Part shown: positions 1 to 13,500 of the stretch, one piece after another
Position numbering within the stretch: position 1 is the stretch's first letter
How the letters are laid out: every line of letters begins with the position of its first letter
From: Sinonovacula constricta
Lineage: Eukaryota > Mollusca > Bivalvia > Cardiida > Solecurtidae
Assembly (NCBI GenBank): GCA_007844125.1
Contig: CM017558.1
Location: forward strand, 30,204,642 to 30,268,641
Direction: 5' to 3'
DNA length: 64,000 nucleotides
Program-made: the position numbers and the translations under genes
The notes under the pieces: model-generated
The model's database searches: none
Seen by the model: only the letters and a program-made list of their open reading frames with translations
Told to the model about the DNA's origin: nothing

Positions 1-892
1 TTTGTATAAATGATCAGACATGTGCCTTTTATGTGTTTATTAATTGCCTTTTTTAACATCTTAACATTTTAAGGTAACTGCGATATTTAAAAAGTGTTTT
101 CAGAATATTCTCAACATGTATATGTATAATAATATTCTGCAGGCCTAAGAAAAGTGGAATAAGGTAGTCATAATTATTTTTCCTACTTATGTGTTTATAC
201 CGCTCTTTTTGGTGATTTTGTGCATGTATGATACCTTTCATGATATGTTTCTTATACTGCATTCTTGCAAATTAAATGGAGGTGGTTGCATGTGTATTTC
301 CTTTACCGTAGATATTCAATGTTTTGTACAAGTTATGTTAGGTTTCTTTTGGAGTTGGAAACTACAACTGTTGTTCGAAATCATGTGTTAACATAATAGT
401 CTTGCAATATGTAGACATTTTGGTATGCATTTGTTGAAATTCACACTTTTGAACGGTAGATAAAAAATTGAAACAAAAGAAAGTTAGAGAGCAAAACCAT
501 GTACATTGCATGTTTGTGTTCTTACCTTTAAAAATGATAAATGAAAAAATACATGTGTTATATTAGTTAAAACTTATGTGTAAATTTTATTTTATTTCTT
601 TACTGGGGGACAAATATTTTTTATAGCAATACATTTAAATATGTAGAATGAATTCCAGAAGCAATGTAATTATATCATTCCTATGTAATTATATAATTTC
701 TAGCATTTATGAATTTGTGTTATTTCTGTATATGTTTAATATTACTGCCTTCTACAAGTTAGTCACAACTTTTGAACAGCAACACCACTTGCAATATTCA
801 AGCCTTAACTGAAGTCTACATCAAGTATTGCGCGTATTCCTAATTGGTTAAATTTGTTTGATATAAATAATATAAATAACTCTTAATTACAG
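1..892. other. Intron of gene A (upstream part)
   Basis: AT-rich DNA without a recognisable exon. It ends in a polypyrimidine-like acceptor just before the first visible exon of gene A, which starts inside a codon. The exons for the signal peptide, extracellular EGF-like region and transmembrane helix are therefore expected upstream of the window. Short open frames here have no family signature. Confidence 0.6.
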
Positions 893-1511
893 CAAGAAAC
901 CGATCTACAGGGATCCACAAGATACCAAGACAACGGCCTTGCAAGACAATGTTTATACCAACTCGATGACAACAGACATTGCAAATGGTAGGAAATAGCT
1001 TAGTAGACATTTTGTTAATATTGTCAACTTATCGTGGTTTGTCCCACCGTAAAAAAGTTATCAAATGTTGTAGAAACCTTAGAATAAAAATAATTATTGC
1101 TTAGAATCATAATTTTAGCCTTCAGCCTGCAGTAAACATTTCTAACATGTTTTAAATAAAAGTTTGATAAGAATAAATAAATAAATCACATATTAAAATT
1201 ATTTTATGAATAAGCATTTCTAATGATTTATTGTAAAAAAGGTATACATGTAAAAATGTTAAGTCTAATTAAAGGTTCTTTATTCCTTAAGTTCATAAGA
1301 TCAAATAAACCGTTTTATATTTAAATCTTAAACAGGCAACATGGAAAACTCCGATAAAGGCATGACTCGTGATGATTGCGATTACTACAACATGGATGAA
1401 AACAAAGACGCGTCATTTAGTCTACCTCAACACGCCATCTTTGTTTCACAGCTTATGTCCATTTTGTTGAAACAGTCTAAAAACCCAGAGAAGCTCGTTT
1501 CGGAGTTCGAG
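893..1511 (+). CDS. Gene A juxtamembrane exons (2)
   Basis: Two exons (893-987 and 1336-1511) encode the segment between membrane and D1. The first starts with the last base of a split codon and reads [12 protein letters not shown]; it pairs in phase with the gene B exon at 36348. The second ends in LVSEFE immediately before the phosphatase fold, and shares LSLPQH...VSQLMS with gene B's LSLSQH...VSQLMS. This is the N-terminal helical lead-in of the PTP domain. The conserved SQLMS block is more than a passive linker would need, but its partner is unknown. Confidence 0.85.
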
Positions 1512-4500
1512 GTAAGATCTTTTCCTTGAGCCATGCCAAGATAATGAAACTTGTGTTTTCCTCTTACAGTTTGTGTGGTACATATTATGAATTGTTCTTT
1601 TTGATTGGCTTTTTTATTCCATTGTTCTTTGCTAAGGTATGACAGCTGATGTGGTGTATGTCATTTAAAACTCTCAGACCGTTCGGGGAATCGCATCTCA
1701 TAATAATGTTCTTTTTGTTTTCACCTGCTGTTCTAGTGCAAAAAAATATCACAAATTCCCCGAAATGCTTTGGGCAATTTCATTTGTTTATTTTATTTCA
1801 ATTGTTTTGGTGATTTTGTTTTCTTGTTGCAAGTAAAGTATTGTGTAAGCAACACATTGTGAATTGTTGTTTGTGTGGTTAGTAAAATAACCATTAGGTC
1901 CTGCACTATTTCAGGAAATACCTACAAGTGCGTTTTACCCCCATAACATTGCGATGAAATCTGAAAATAGAAAGAAAAACCGATATAAGAAGATGTATCC
2001 GTGTGAGTATTTGAGGAGAAAATATTGTCTAGCACCTAATAAAGGCCATATCATTTTTTAACTAAAAGTTGTTTACCTACTAACGTTAAATGGTTTGTCG
2101 CTTGAAATAAATAGAACCAAGAAAATTTGCCAATAGAATTGTAAAAACTGGTAACATGAATAAATAAGAAAAATACATAATTGCAATAAAACAAAACATT
2201 AAAACATTGTTCAAACCCGTGGCATGTTAAGTGACAGACCGGTCCTCAATTAACTTAGTCTTAATGCATTCTTGTTTTAAAAAAGGTTTCATTATACATT
2301 GCGACTGACACTGTGTTAATATGAAGATGTTAATATAACCTATGATATGATTGCGACAGCTTTCACCCGGTGCATTTTTATACCTATTTACATCGAAGTC
2401 AACAGGGGGTTAATCGCTATTGTTGGAATCGCTCTTAAGAGCGGTGCCTCGTATGGAATGCAATTTTATGGGGACGATGTTTAGCAATCAATAACACGAT
2501 GTCGCAGGTGAGTCATTCTTCAGAGAAATGGACCAGGGGTTCCGTTTCTTAACAGAGTGGCTGGCAACAATAAAGTGTAGCTTGCAATTATTTAACAATA
2601 GAAACCTTGTATACAGATGTTAGCAGTGTAGCCTGTACATACATATGTAGCAGAGATCAAGGAAAACAAAGTAGCAAATATTCTACTTCCCATCAGAGTT
2701 ATGGTTAGTTACTGTCAAATATTTATGTAATTAAACAGCAGTGTAAGGGAGTATTTAGTTCCCATGATATTCATCTTGTGTAAAGCGCATTCTCTGTACG
2801 GTGCCTTAGATTCTCACATTCTAGAACTTTCTTGTGTTGGTCTTGGTTTATCTTCTGATCCAGGCGCTTCTAGATTGGAAGCGGCATATACAAATAAGAC
2901 TACTTTTCTGTGGAGTTTAAGGCTAACATAAAAGAAGTTCATTACCCCGATAAATCGTCGAATTTAGAATACACACATTGGTATATTCATTAGTAACATT
3001 TCAGAACTATATTTGTTTTTGCGGGATGTTTCGCAACAATTGTCATTGAACAGTGTCTTGTTATCTTGTAACGAAATCTTTGACAAAAATTTCGACATTT
3101 GCTTGTTCAAATAAGGGTTTGATAAATGTATAAATGTATACAACGCGTGTATATAACTAGTATAAAGTATCCGTTTATCTCAGTACAACATTGTTCGATA
3201 CTTAAAATGTACATATATTGTGACGTTTGATACGTGGAAACAAAAGTGTCTAATTTCTTATTTCTAATTTCTTATTTCTTTTCAGATGACTGTAACAGGG
3301 TAGTTTTAGAAACCGAAGGGACAGACGCATCAGACTATATCAATGCTAGTTATGTCGATGTAAGCCAAATATGCATATTTTATGTTGTTTGAATATATCA
3401 ATATTTTGAGAGCTACATGATGTCTTATAACCAGGTTATTTAATTTCAATATTTTCCAAAGGAAAATAAAGATATTATAGAATATTATAACATTTAAAAG
3501 CAATATGTTCAGAACTGAAAGATGAGTTGATTTATTATTAAGCGCGTGTTTTTCTTTCTTTACTTCCATATATGTTTATGTGAATTCCAAGAATAAAATA
3601 AATTTATGTTAATTTGCCTGCCTCTTTTTTATACAAAACAGCAATTTGTAGTAATGTATATTTTCAGGGATATAGACGCAAACGTGCCTATATAGCTGCC
3701 CAAGGTAAAAATTGTATTTTACTTAAGACATAGACCTACATTCACCAACCAACCTTAAGTAAAAATGGATCAAGTCATTATTAAATCCGCAATATCCGCC
3801 TTATGTATTTAGCTACATGTCTGTATTTTTGCATGATACTTAAATTTTGCTTTTTTCAGCTAGAAATCATATTGAAACTTTAAAAATAAGCATTTTGTTG
3901 GTATGAAAGTTGTGACTTGGGCTTAAGTCATTAATTAGGCTTAAGAATGGTTGATGAACAAGAACTATAGTCTGAGGTCAGGTGTGTATAGAAAAATAGT
4001 TTGGGCTCCAATGCTAATAAGCACATTTCATGTAAAGGCTCATTTGGCGTAAAAACGTTCCATTACAAACTACATATTTTTGACTAATTTGCGAGGTATA
4101 ACTAAATGGTTTATTGGTAATTGGTATCCAGATATTTATTAAAATTATGACGCTACCAGGTTCGGTATGTAGCAAGATTTCTAAAACTGAAATATAAATC
4201 AAAGTTTAAAGCTTCGGTCATCTCTTGTACTTATTCGTACGTCGTACATTAATTTCTTTAGAAAAGTGTTTTTATTCATCTTCCATAACTAAAAGTTTTA
4301 TGCGAACGCTCAATATTTTAAAAACAGTTATTGTTTAAATCATTTAATTTAGCAATTTGAACGACACACGTGCATTTTTATGTACTTTTCTTCCATGCAA
4401 TGGCGCCGAACAATAGAAAAACGCTTTTCAACAATCTCTGCTGATTTGGTTAGGTAAGATATGAATTGGTGTTACTAAAGTTAGAAACTCTTTTTTTCCA

Positions 4501-7500
4501 GGCCCTACACAGGAATCAATGAAAGATTTCTGGAGGCTTATATGGCAGGAAAAGACGCAAATCGTCGTTATGGTTACAAATCTTTACGAGCTGGAGAAGG
4601 TTTGTTGTATGTCATAGATTTTAACGAATCAAGTAACTGAAAGAATATCAACTAGTGAAAGTGCAGCAATATCCCGGGCTGTCGTGCACGCTTAACTTAA
4701 CATAGTATATAACATGATATTTCAACATTACGATAAACGGAAGCGTTTTCAAAATCATAAACCTATACACATGTGTTTCTTCAAATTTGACTTCGTTGGG
4801 CCCTTTTTACGCAGAAAGCTAATCTTCTTCTTCTTGTGTAGTGGCATTTTCATGCCGTAGATGAACTCATGGTAAGTGTTCTCCATAGGCTTCGATCCAT
4901 TGCTCGTTCTCGGATACTGTTGACACCCATTGCCCTACACATCCATTCTAACAGCTTTATCCTTTGCCTTCCCCTGGCTTTCAACCTGTCTGTTTCGTTC
5001 TCCAAGATGTGCTGTTCGATGCCCTCGTGCAATAGGTGTCCAATAAAGTGGCACTGCCTTTCCCTGATGGTTCGCATCAGCAATCGATCGACCTGCATTC
5101 TTCTTATGACATCATAATTTGACACTCTCTCTAAGTAGTGCGAAGCATTCGTCGATAGAGCCACATCTCAGCTGCCTCCAAACGTTCCCTCATCGCTTTA
5201 TTGATTGTCCAAGACTCACATCCGTAAGACAGAACGGACCATACGTAACACTTTAGCTTCCTTTTCTTAATGAAAAGACTCAGATTTCGTGCACCCAAAA
5301 CGCTTTTCATAGTAAACGTTTTCTTCTCAACAGCTATTCTGCATGTGATATATGATCGACCATCTGATGTAATCGTGCTTCGCAAGTACGTAAGGGTTTT
5401 CTTATTATGTATCGCGGTTCTATTTATTGATAGATAACAACTAGGTACCTGAGTTTACTAACTGCAGACCAGTGAACACGTTTTCTGACAGTTGATTGAC
5501 AGCCCCAGTTCCATACTTTCTTCGGATGCTTTATCCAGCAGTTCTTGTATTTTTTTCCCTGCGAATCTGCAATCAAGGCGGTATTATCTGCATATCTGAG
5601 ATTGTTGTAGTTCCTATTACCAAGTTGTACGCCGGGATTTGTCGTCAATTTCGACAGAGCAGTCTCACTATACAGATTGAACAGATCAGGAGATAGCAAG
5701 TACCCTTGACGGACACCTTTCTGGATTTCTATCCATTCACCGCTTTCTCCGTAAAGTCGCACTGCCGCTTTCTGATCCCAGTACAGATTCGCAATCAATC
5801 GCAGGTCTTTCCCATCGATCTCTAGCTCATCCAACATTCTTATCAACTTCTCGTGTTTGACGCAATCAAATGCTTTCACATAATCGACGAAACAAATGTA
5901 CAGATCCTTCGCCTTTTCGATGCATTTCTCCGCTAGCGATCTCAAGCACAATATAGCATTCCGGGTTCCTTTTCCTGACTTGTATCCGAACTGCACCTTT
6001 GACAAATTTCTCTTGTGATCACATCATTGTTTTCGATTTAGTATCACGCGCAAGATGATCTTTGTGACATGGCTCATAAGACGAATCGTACAATGGTCTT
6101 TGCAATCAATTGCACCTGCCTTTTTCGGAAGTGTTACGAAAATAGATTCCAACATTTCTTCCGGAACCTGGCCCGCATTGACCTGGTTCGCTATTTCTGT
6201 GAGCTTCTCAACACCGAACAGACCCAAAGCATCAATGCGCCCGGAAAGGATGCTGTCATTTCCACCTGCCTTTCCGCACTTCATCGTCTTCATAGCGTTT
6301 TGAATATTCGCCGGGCTAAACTCGCAGCCTTCCATTGCTTTCTTTATCCTTGGCATCTCCTTTCTTCCAACATCACCGTATAGATCTTTGATGTACTCGG
6401 CGCAAGGCTGTCTCATCAACCATCAGTACTGACCCGTCTGCTTCTCTGATGCATCCAGTCTGACTCTTTAACTTTCTATGTGTCACCTCCCGAACTTTCT
6501 CATGCATGACTTACACGTCCCTCTTCTCCAGCTTCTCAATTTCAACTCAGCCAAGTACTGCTCTTTTGCCTGTTTACACGTCGTTCGGATCTGCCGGTCA
6601 ACCTCATGATATTTCTCTGGATCATTCTTCAAAAAACCTCCTTACCTCCATCTTATCTTATATTGAGAAAGGTCCAATCACATCTCGCTGTGTCTTTATT
6701 CGCTTTATAATTTGCATAATACTTTTTCACGCAATGTGAGAAACCTTTTCTCGTGCCATTGCCCGCCTTTAGCAGTTGGTTTGCATTTGTGCTACTTGTT
6801 TCTTGCGCGCTATCTTCTCAGCTTTAGTCTGAATCTGCTCAATAGCAAAACATGATCTGAGTTGCAATCCGCATCTGGATAGGTTCAAACTCTTTGAATT
6901 GCATTCTTAAATCGATTGTTGATAAAGATGAAATCAATCTGATTACGGCAACTGTCACCCGGACTCTTCCAGGTGTAAATGTTTCCGGGATGATGCAGAA
7001 AGAACATGTTTGTGAAATCATATCACTCGTCTTGCACCAATCAACCAGCCGATCGCCCCGCTCGTTTCGCACACCTAGTCCGAATGGACCCACTGCATCG
7101 CCGTCTCTGGTGCATCCAACCTTAGCGTTAAAGTCGCTCATGATAATCCTTATGTCGACCGATTTACTTTGTTTCATTGTCGAACTGATCGTAGACACCA
7201 TCAATCTCTTCATCGATGCTCTCATTTGTTGGAGCATAGCACTGAATCACCACTGTATCAAATGGTTTGCCACGGAGTCGAATCAGCATGTGTCGTTCAG
7301 AAACATTCCTACACCTTTCTCATGCCGTTGGTTATTGGTACACGATTATAGAAACGTCATTCCATCGGAAGCTATCTTTCCAGCACCAGGCCATCTTACT
7401 TCTGCCACACCCAGAATGTTGATGTTTAGCCGCTTCATCTCTTTGACAAGATTGTCTAGTTTCCCGCTCTGATACATTGTTCTCACATTCCACGTAGAAA

Positions 7501-10500
7501 TATTTGCTCCTGCTGCTGCTGCAGTAGCCTAATGACGACCGGGTTTCACCCGCAGCGCATGATAGTCACTGCCGAACGAGACACCGTGACTTTCCCTAGT
7601 ATCCTAAACGTTGTTGATCCGATTCCTTTTTTAAGACATTTCATGATTTGAACTTGGCAGAATACTTGGGGTGGGCTGCCATTACCTTCCCCAGCGCAAT
7701 GGCATCTGACTCGCCTGTAAGCTATTACTCAATTGTATATACTTATTTTAAGAGTGTTGTAATCTATAGTCATACTGCAACAGTATAAAACTAAAGCGAT
7801 GCTATACTATCATGCAAGTCTGTAAGTAATGCCTTCAATCAAAAGCTACATTGTGTGGCTTCTGATAGCTCTATCAGACTCAAAGCTGACCTTCTTACAA
7901 CATGTCCCGGATTCGAGCTCGTACGTATATTTTTCCATTTTTTTTTCAGAAGATATCTAATATAATGTAAATTCTTTTAGTTGGTTTAACCATATAGTTG
8001 CATTTAATTTTGAAAAGTATTAAAATTGCTATTTAATATTTATAAAAGTCAGTTGAAGGAAAGAACAAGAAAAAAAATATTTCAAACTTGTTACCTTCAA
8101 CATTGTAGTCAAACACTCAACTGACTCAGCTTATCTGTCTATGCCATATTTACGTACTTAGTGGAAAAATAGAGAACACATTTTGTCCCCATTTATAAAT
8201 ACGATAATCTAAGTGTAATTCTGCTACATAAATATTGTGTCTGGTCCTCCGTTATATTGAAAACATTTAATAGCATTAAATTTATGCTGGAAAACCTTTT
8301 TCTTTATAAAACAACAACATAATACTAAATTTAAAATATTGTTAAATATACAGGAATACCACTCAGCTTCTTTGCAAGAAATGCATTTATACCACGCTTT
8401 TGATACTAGCTCGTAATATGTTATTTTTGTTTGTATTTATCTAAGCAGTAAAACTTGTTTATCAAACCAACATCAGTGTATCCGAAAGCAAAAGGTCAGT
8501 ACATATAACATTCATCTGTCTACGTGTACAATACAGTTTGTATATTTCAACGTTTCAATATTCATGTTCCCAGACAAAGTGTGAGCGATATTGGGACCCA
8601 TCAGGTCCGGTAACTTACGGCGACATCACGGTCACCATGGTATCTGAAGAACAGTTTGCGGAATTCACCGTCAGGACCCTTAAAGCACAGTCGGTGAGGA
8701 AAGCAAAACACTTTGACAGCTATAAAAATGTGTTTTGAGTTTCCCTCGTAGGTTTAGTATAAACAGTTACACATTAAGAAAAATATAAGATCCATGTGTA
8801 AACTTGTTAAGCTTGTGTTTTACTTGAAGCAACTTACAATTATTAATACAAATGTACACATAAGATATATTTTGTTCAAGAAAACACGGTTTAATAGACC
8901 GTTAAATGTAAATTTGCTAAATAAAAGGTTATGTAGAACAGTGAGATGTAGATCAAAATCCAAAAGCTAACTGGCGTGACAATATTTCTAAAATCCAATA
9001 ATAGTTTCTGTCATGACAAAATAAAATACGAAATCGGAAAGCTAAGGTGTTAAAAAAAGAACAATTCCATTTTATAGTTTATGTTCTATCGTTAAAATGT
9101 GTTTTCGTCATCATAATATTGTACGTCTATTTCATACAGTCGCAATCATCATTGCTAGTACAGCAGTATCATTACACTGCATGGCCGGATAAATCATGTC
9201 CGGACGGAACAGCCAGTCTGCTCTGTTTTTGGGGACTAGTTAATAAGGACCACCCCAAATCTGAAACACCATGGCTTGTACACTGCAGGTAATCGACTGC
9301 GTACTTTCACTTGTTTGTATTCTGTATAACATGTGCCTTTTTACAAGAGTATACCTGTAAACAGAAGTATATTAATTTTGCATTTATAAATGGATTAATG
9401 TGTCTAAATGGAAACAAGGTTACGAACTAAATGTAAAATTAGTGTCTGTAGCGTCAAGCAGTGAAATTCTGCATTTAGTAGTTCAGTGTTTAATTGTGAC
9501 CTTACCTCAAAAACACTATAGCACTATAGTTTTTATTAACTATTATTTTACTTTCAGTACAGGGATGGGACGGAGATGAGTATTTATCACTTTGTCATTG
9601 GCACTTAAGTTACTTTTTCTATCAGTGCAGGAGTAAGACTTTCGGAAACATTCATCAAAATGTCATTTGTACTGTAGTTAGAACTAACTTATGTTTACTT
9701 TACATATCAGTGCGGGGGTAGGACGGACTTGAATATTTATCACTATTTCAATTGCGCTATAGTTAATATTAACTTATGTTTTCTTCAACTGTCAGTGCGG
9801 GGGTAGGACGGACATAAATATTTATCACTATTTCAATTGCGCTATAGTAAGTATTAACTTATGTTTACTTCAACTGTCAGTGCGGGGGTAGGACGGACAT
9901 AAATATTTATCACTATTTCAATTGCGCTATAGTTATAAATAACTTATGTTTACTTCAACTGTCAGTGCGGGGGTAGGACGGACATAAATATTTATCACTA
10001 TTTCAATTGCGCTATAATAAGTATTTACTTATGTTTGCTTCAACTATCAGTGCGGGTGTAGGACGTACGGGAACGTTTATAGCCCTAGACATTCTGATAT
10101 CCCAAGGACGGGATACTGGGTACGTGGACGTATATGGGTGTGTGGAAACGTTGAGGCAGCAGAGGGTCTTCATGGTGCAGACTAAGGTACGGTTTATATA
10201 TTTTTATCTATCTTAGATGTTTTAGATGAGTACAGTTCACGATTTAATTGCTTCATCGTATTTCAAGTTAGAAGGTAAATGTTAAATGTTCGTAAATGCC
10301 GAATACATGTTTGTAATTAGTGATACTTTCGTGCTTGTTTTCTTTGGATGAGGTGTTTGTGATTGTACGTGTCTGCATGAAAGTTGACAACTTGCATGAT
10401 TACCTATGCAAGTGTTTGTTCCTCCAGTCCGTCGTGTGTTTTGCACTTAAGATTGCTTTTGTGCCCTAAATATTATTTAAACAATTTACAAGTATGAGTT

Positions 10501-13500
10501 TCATGGGGTCGTTTTTTTAATTTGACTAGGATCAGTATATTTATCTACACGAGCTGCTTGTCGAAGCTCTCGTCCTACAAGCATTGCCACTGTCCACAAA
10601 CTACTACCTGCATCAGAACAATATCGGAAATTTGGAAAATATCTGGAACCTTTGTCAGGTAGGCAATTTAAGACCATATGTTTAATGGAAATGAGCCTAT
10701 GTCAATAAGAGCAATAAAGATAAACAATTTATTTACACTTAATTAATCATATAAGTAATCAGATTGTTTATGTACAGAATATTTGAGTAGATGGTTAGCT
10801 CTACTTTTGTTACTTGCTTATAAATAAGGCTTTTTTACCTTTTTAGTTAGTGTTTGAATATAAAAGATGATTTCAAATTGGAAGGAAAGTTATAATTGTG
10901 GGGACACCAAATAAATGCACATTAATTATGTGAATACAGATTATTTCTAACCACTCTTATGCATCGTTCATCAAGCGATTTATGACAATCCGTACAAAAA
11001 GTATCCATTTTTCTAATATGAACGTGCTTTAATATCCATACCATGATATCAACAAATTGATACTTAAATATATTCTTCATATTCGCCTTCTATCGATACG
11101 TTCAATTTTATTTTGCAAACAGGAGGCAGATAGGATTTCTAGGGGTAGACTCTATCCAACTGTTGAGTACGAAAGTGACGTTACATTCAAAGCTGGACTG
11201 ACCGAGGAAAATCTCCCGAAGAATCGAGACAAGTCAACAATACCTGGTAAACTTGATTAAACATCTGAAATCCTATCGCTTAAAATAATTTAAATACTTT
11301 GTTTTGCTGCTAAAATTAAGAGATGCTAATAAGTTTGCTTTTGTTACAAGTCTTTCTCAGCTCAGTATTTGTTGTCGCCAATATAACTGCAGTTGTGTCT
11401 GTGCAATGTTAAACAACACCACCACAAACAACAACAACAACGACAACAACAAATAATGTCTGTTACCGTGCGTAGGATATGTTGGTCACAAATTGTAGGT
11501 ATTACATTTATTAGGCATATATGTACTCATGGTGCGCAATACAACCCACATTTAAATGTCTGATAGAACTTACGACATTCATAAACAGTGGTTAACAATG
11601 TGGATACACTGTTTCTATATTTAGGTCATAACAGAGCTGGGTTGGGTTTTAAAACATATGAATGTATGATGCGTTCTAAGTGTTTTAATATTTGATTATT
11701 TTTCTATTAATCTTTCAGAAAACATTTACCGGCCTTTCTTGTCAATACCTGTTGATGGATCTACAAACTATATAAATGCAGTATTTATGCCGGTAAGTAG
11801 AATTGGTCATAAAATATTAAAAAGACAAAACAGATTACTATCGATTATAAAGTTCCACTACTAGTTTTCTACTCATATAGAAGACGTACATAAAAGTGTC
11901 AAACTCATATAAAACGTAGCTGATAGTATTATAGTCATATAAGAGAAGTAGCTGATAGTGTTATCTCATATAGAAGACGTAGCTGATAGTGTTATAGTCA
12001 TATAAGAGAAGAAGCTGATAGTATTTTACGCATTCAGAAAGCGTAGCCGGTAGTGTACTACTAATATAGAAGACATAGCTGATAGTGTTAAACTCATATA
12101 GAAGACGTAGCTGATAGTGTTATACTCATATAGAAGACATAGCTGATAGTGTTATACTCATATAGAAGACATATCTGATAGTGTTAAACTCATATAGAAG
12201 ACATAGCTGATAGTGTTATACTCATATAGAAGACATAGCTGATAGTGTTAAACTCATATAGAAGACATAGCTGATAGTGTTATACTCATATAGAAGACGT
12301 AGCTGATAGTGTTATAGTCATATAAGAGAAGTAGCTGATAGTGTTATACTCATATAGAAGACGTAGCTGATAGTGTTATACTCATATAGAAGACATAGCT
12401 GATAGTGTTAAACTCATATAGAAGACAAAGCTGATAGTGTTATACTCATATAGAAGACATAGCTGATAGTGTTATACTCATATAGAAGACATAGCCGATA
12501 GTGTTTTACTCGCATCAAATACGTAGCTGATAGTGTTCTAAACCGATAAGATGCAACACTTTGCTCACTCTGTATATAAAGGATGTTCGTTGACAAGACA
12601 GATATGTGTCTTGTTTCAGCACAGAGGTGCTTAAACAGGTTTACCCGAGCTCTAACCTCGGACTTCCTTACGAGTTTCTCTAATACGAACAATGAAAGGA
12701 AAACCGATATATTTGAAAAAAAATATCCAAGCGCTGACGTTTTCTTAGATAAGATAAAATCGTTAAAAAAGAAAGAAGTGACGTAACTGACGTAATGCAT
12801 CCCTCGTATTTACAAGAAAAAGAAGTAGTATTTCTTAGAGAATAACACACATTTGTTGATTGTAAATGAAAACAAATTAACAAAGAAACAAATATTCAGA
12901 GAACAAGTGTAAATCGTTGTAGCATCATGCTCCTGTGTAGATGGAATTGACGAACCAAAGTCCAACGTCCGTCAAAAGAAAATACACGAAACAATCCTTA
13001 CAGAATAAAAGTAAATGACAACATAGATTACATACAAGCTTGCTTAGATATATATCCGGGCTGACCTTGCGCCAGCATCTAAAAGTAAATCAGAATTTAA
13101 GTAAGACCGCTAAGAATAAGTGTTTTAAGTGTGTGTTGTACATTTTCATATGTGACAATCTAACTATTTCGTTAAAAGACTAAAGACAATGTCTTCATAA
13201 ATTAGATCTTTATTGTATATCGTGTGAACAATAAAATGCTTGCCATGGTGCCATTAACAAAGAGCTTAAATACCGGAAGAATGCAAATGTATTACTTTGC
13301 CTGTTTGGTCTAAATTGTTTGCTACACGTCTAAATGAAACTCAGTTTTTCTGGCAGCTTGGGAAAAATGGACTGTGATGCTTGGCTGTGTGCATTATTCT
13401 GTTGCAGTTTGTCAATTTGTCAATAGAAAATCAAGTCTTTTATATTTAAGTGTTAAATATATTGTCAATATCAGGTCATATACGTCATTAGATCCTTGCG

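Larger units (their letters stand above)
4822..7560 (-). mobile_element. Decayed RTE-like LINE, antisense in gene A intron
   Basis: Read on the minus strand, the pieces follow non-LTR order: AP-endonuclease (from about 7505 down to 6840), reverse transcriptase (6419 to 5424), then a C-terminal segment (5385 to 4850) with [28 protein letters not shown] and [10 protein letters not shown], and a short AAG-type simple tail near 4826-4836. These blocks are typical of RTE-type LINEs common in invertebrates; the exact clade is not certain. Frame breaks between and within the blocks show that the copy is dead. It is antisense to the host gene, in the largest intron of the gene A D1 region. Confidence 0.85.

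Noticed and set aside
191..391. Candidate transmembrane exon for gene A
   Set aside because: Hydrophobic but with no acceptor or donor in the phase required to join the exon at 893, and no resemblance to the gene B transmembrane exon.
11870..12540. CRISPR-like array
   Set aside because: Units are directly abutting and near-identical with no unique spacers, and the context is an intron of an animal gene. It is a minisatellite.
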